From NCBI GenBank assembly GCA_021463145.1, contig JAJTWZ010000004.1, positions 81,033 through 145,032 on the forward strand: DNA of 64,000 bases, given 5' to 3'. This document shows, piece by piece, positions 63,030 through 64,000 of this stretch (position 1 is the stretch's first letter; each line of letters starts with the position of its first letter). Position numbers and translations under genes: made by a program. The notes beneath the pieces are model-generated. The model ran no database searches. It was not told the DNA's origin and saw nothing but the letters and a program-made list of their open reading frames with translations. This DNA comes from Blastocatellia bacterium (GTDB lineage: Bacteria; Acidobacteriota; Blastocatellia; UBA7656; JADIYM01).

Positions 63030-64000
63030 GTGAGCACCGAATCGGACGGCGACCGACCGCGGTCGTTCACCCTGTGTCCCTCGTGTGGCCGTTTGACGCC
63101 GAGCGGTGTCGTCGAATGCGTCGAATGTGGCCAGCCTATCGCCGCGCTCGTGGCGGCCGCCGCGGAGCAGCGTAGCGAAGAACTGTTCGCCGTGTCGGTG
63201 TTCACCCGTGCCGTGCCTGCGACGTGGGCCATCATTGGCGCGAACGTTGCGGTCTTCGCGCTGATGGCGTATGCGGCCGGCAGCGTCGACCCTGCGTCCT
63301 TCAGGTACCAGGAAGCACTGATCAATTTCGGAGCGAAGATTGATTCCGCGATCGGCGCGGGAGAGTACTGGCGTCTCGTGACCCCTATGTTCCTGCACAT
63401 CGGAGCCGTGCACCTGTTCGTGAACATGTACTCGCTCTACGTGCTGGGGCCGCAAGTCGAGAGACTGTTCGGGACGTCTCGTTTCGTGGTGATGTACGTT
63501 CTGTCCGGGATCGGCGGCGTGCTGGGCAGCTATGGTCTGGACCGCGCGTTCTCGTCTGCGGAAAGCGTCAGCGCGGGCGCGTCGGGTGCTCTATTCGGCC
63601 TGATGGGCATCCTGCTCGTTTTCGGCCTGCGCCGCCGTGACGAGTTACCGGGAATTTTCAAGAACCTCTTCTCTCCGCGCGCATTCATGCCGGTATTGCT
63701 GCTGAATCTGTTCATTACCTTCGCGATACCGAACATCGACAAGGGAGCGCACGTCGGGGGGCTGGCCGTGGGTGCCGCTCTCGGTGTTCTCGTTCCTTTC
63801 GCGAGGCCCGGAGAGCGACGGGCAGGTCTGCTCTGGTGGGCGGCGGCATTGCTTGCGGCGCTCACGGTTGCCGTGAGCTTCAGTTACGCCTACAGGACGG
63901 CCGACCCGATTCCGGATACGGAGCGGTTCATTCGAACCTACAACGACGCGAACTCGTCGATGGCCGCTGCCGAGCAATCGGTGCTCACCGCGGCGAACAG
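63030..64000 (+). CDS. zinc-ribbon rhomboid intramembrane protease (cut by window end)
   Basis: An open frame of 323 codons from GTG 63030 to the window end. GGAGG lies four bases before the GTG. An N-terminal zinc ribbon (CPSC near 16-19 and CVEC near 30-33) is followed by the rhomboid domain. The segment FLHIGAVHLFVNMYSL, the catalytic serine in SAGASGALFGLMG and the catalytic histidine in DKGAHVGGLAVG identify a rhomboid serine protease, with about six or seven membrane helices. After the domain, a seventh hydrophobic segment and a soluble part begin. Rhomboids cut substrate helices within the membrane. The C-terminus is missing. Confidence 0.9.
   Translation, partial: MSTESDGDRPRSFTLCPSCGRLTPSGVVECVECGQPIAALVAAAAEQRSEELFAVSVFTRAVPATWAIIGANVAVFALMAYAAGSVDPASFRYQEALINFGAKIDSAIGAGEYWRLVTPMFLHIGAVHLFVNMYSLYVLGPQVERLFGTSRFVVMYVLSGIGGVLGSYGLDRAFSSAESVSAGASGALFGLMGILLVFGLRRRDELPGIFKNLFSPRAFMPVLLLNLFITFAIPNIDKGAHVGGLAVGAALGVLVPFARPGERRAGLLWWAAALLAALTVAVSFSYAYRTADPIPDTERFIRTYNDANSSMAAAEQSVLTAAN

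Overview
The window is GC-rich, gene-dense bacterial chromosome with about 55 protein genes. There are no rRNA, tRNA, CRISPR, insertion-sequence or phage genes that I can recognise. Two tandem VWFA-related secreted proteins, many TPR, HEAT and zinc-ribbon proteins, a class I lysyl-tRNA synthetase, and a complex I operon together suggest an Acidobacteriota-like organism. This is inference from gene content, not from a phylogenetic marker. Visible promoters mostly follow a TTGACA-like -35 and TAnnnT -10 pattern.

Layout. 1-3.2 kb: end of an unidentified gene, a HEAT-repeat protein, a LysM/lytic transglycosylase and a secreted protein. 3.4-9 kb (minus strand): a two-domain oxidoreductase, a zinc-ribbon protein with four helical repeats, a zinc-ribbon kinase-like protein lacking key catalytic residues, and a YpdA-like flavoprotein. 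9-12.3 kb: signal peptidase I, a membrane TPR protein and carA. 12.3-18 kb (minus strand): a DsbD-alpha/PEGA membrane protein, a methyltransferase, a small TPR protein, aspartate ammonia-lyase and two VWA proteins. 18.2-25.8 kb: a type IV pilus/type II secretion-like cluster (PilC, PilB, a secretin fused to a cohesin-like domain, two prepilins, PilM). 25.9-27.5 kb: class I LysRS. 27.5-35.4 kb (minus strand): thiamine genes thiS, thiG, thiE, thiD and pterin dehydratase, interleaved with rnhB and a 1,004-residue TPR protein. 35.6-36.1 kb: a zinc-ribbon/pilin-like protein. 36.2-51 kb: nuoABCDEFGHJKLMN without nuoI, then an unknown gene. 51-59.6 kb: HtrA protease, SppA, HU/IHF-like protein, HIT protein, a membrane protein, a 27-codon membrane microprotein with its own promoter and terminator ahead of purH, an M48 peptidase and a glycosyltransferase. 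59.6-64 kb: a secreted matrixin-like metalloprotease, a thiolase and a zinc-ribbon rhomboid protease cut by the window end.

How the genes work together. The nuo block encodes nearly all of the proton-pumping NADH dehydrogenase. The pil block encodes a motor, platform, secretin and pseudopilins, but not PilN/PilO, a prepilin peptidase or a retraction ATPase. The thi block makes and joins the thiazole and pyrimidine halves of thiamine but needs thiC and other genes from elsewhere. A further set of genes acts on envelope proteins: LepB, SppA, HtrA, the rhomboid and M48 proteases, the lytic transglycosylase and the DsbD-like protein.

The points most worth following up are the promoter/microprotein/terminator unit in front of purH, the missing nuoI, the secretin-cohesin fusion, the zinc-ribbon protein with four HTH-like repeats next to a degenerate kinase, and the repeated use of N-terminal zinc ribbons on five unrelated proteins.
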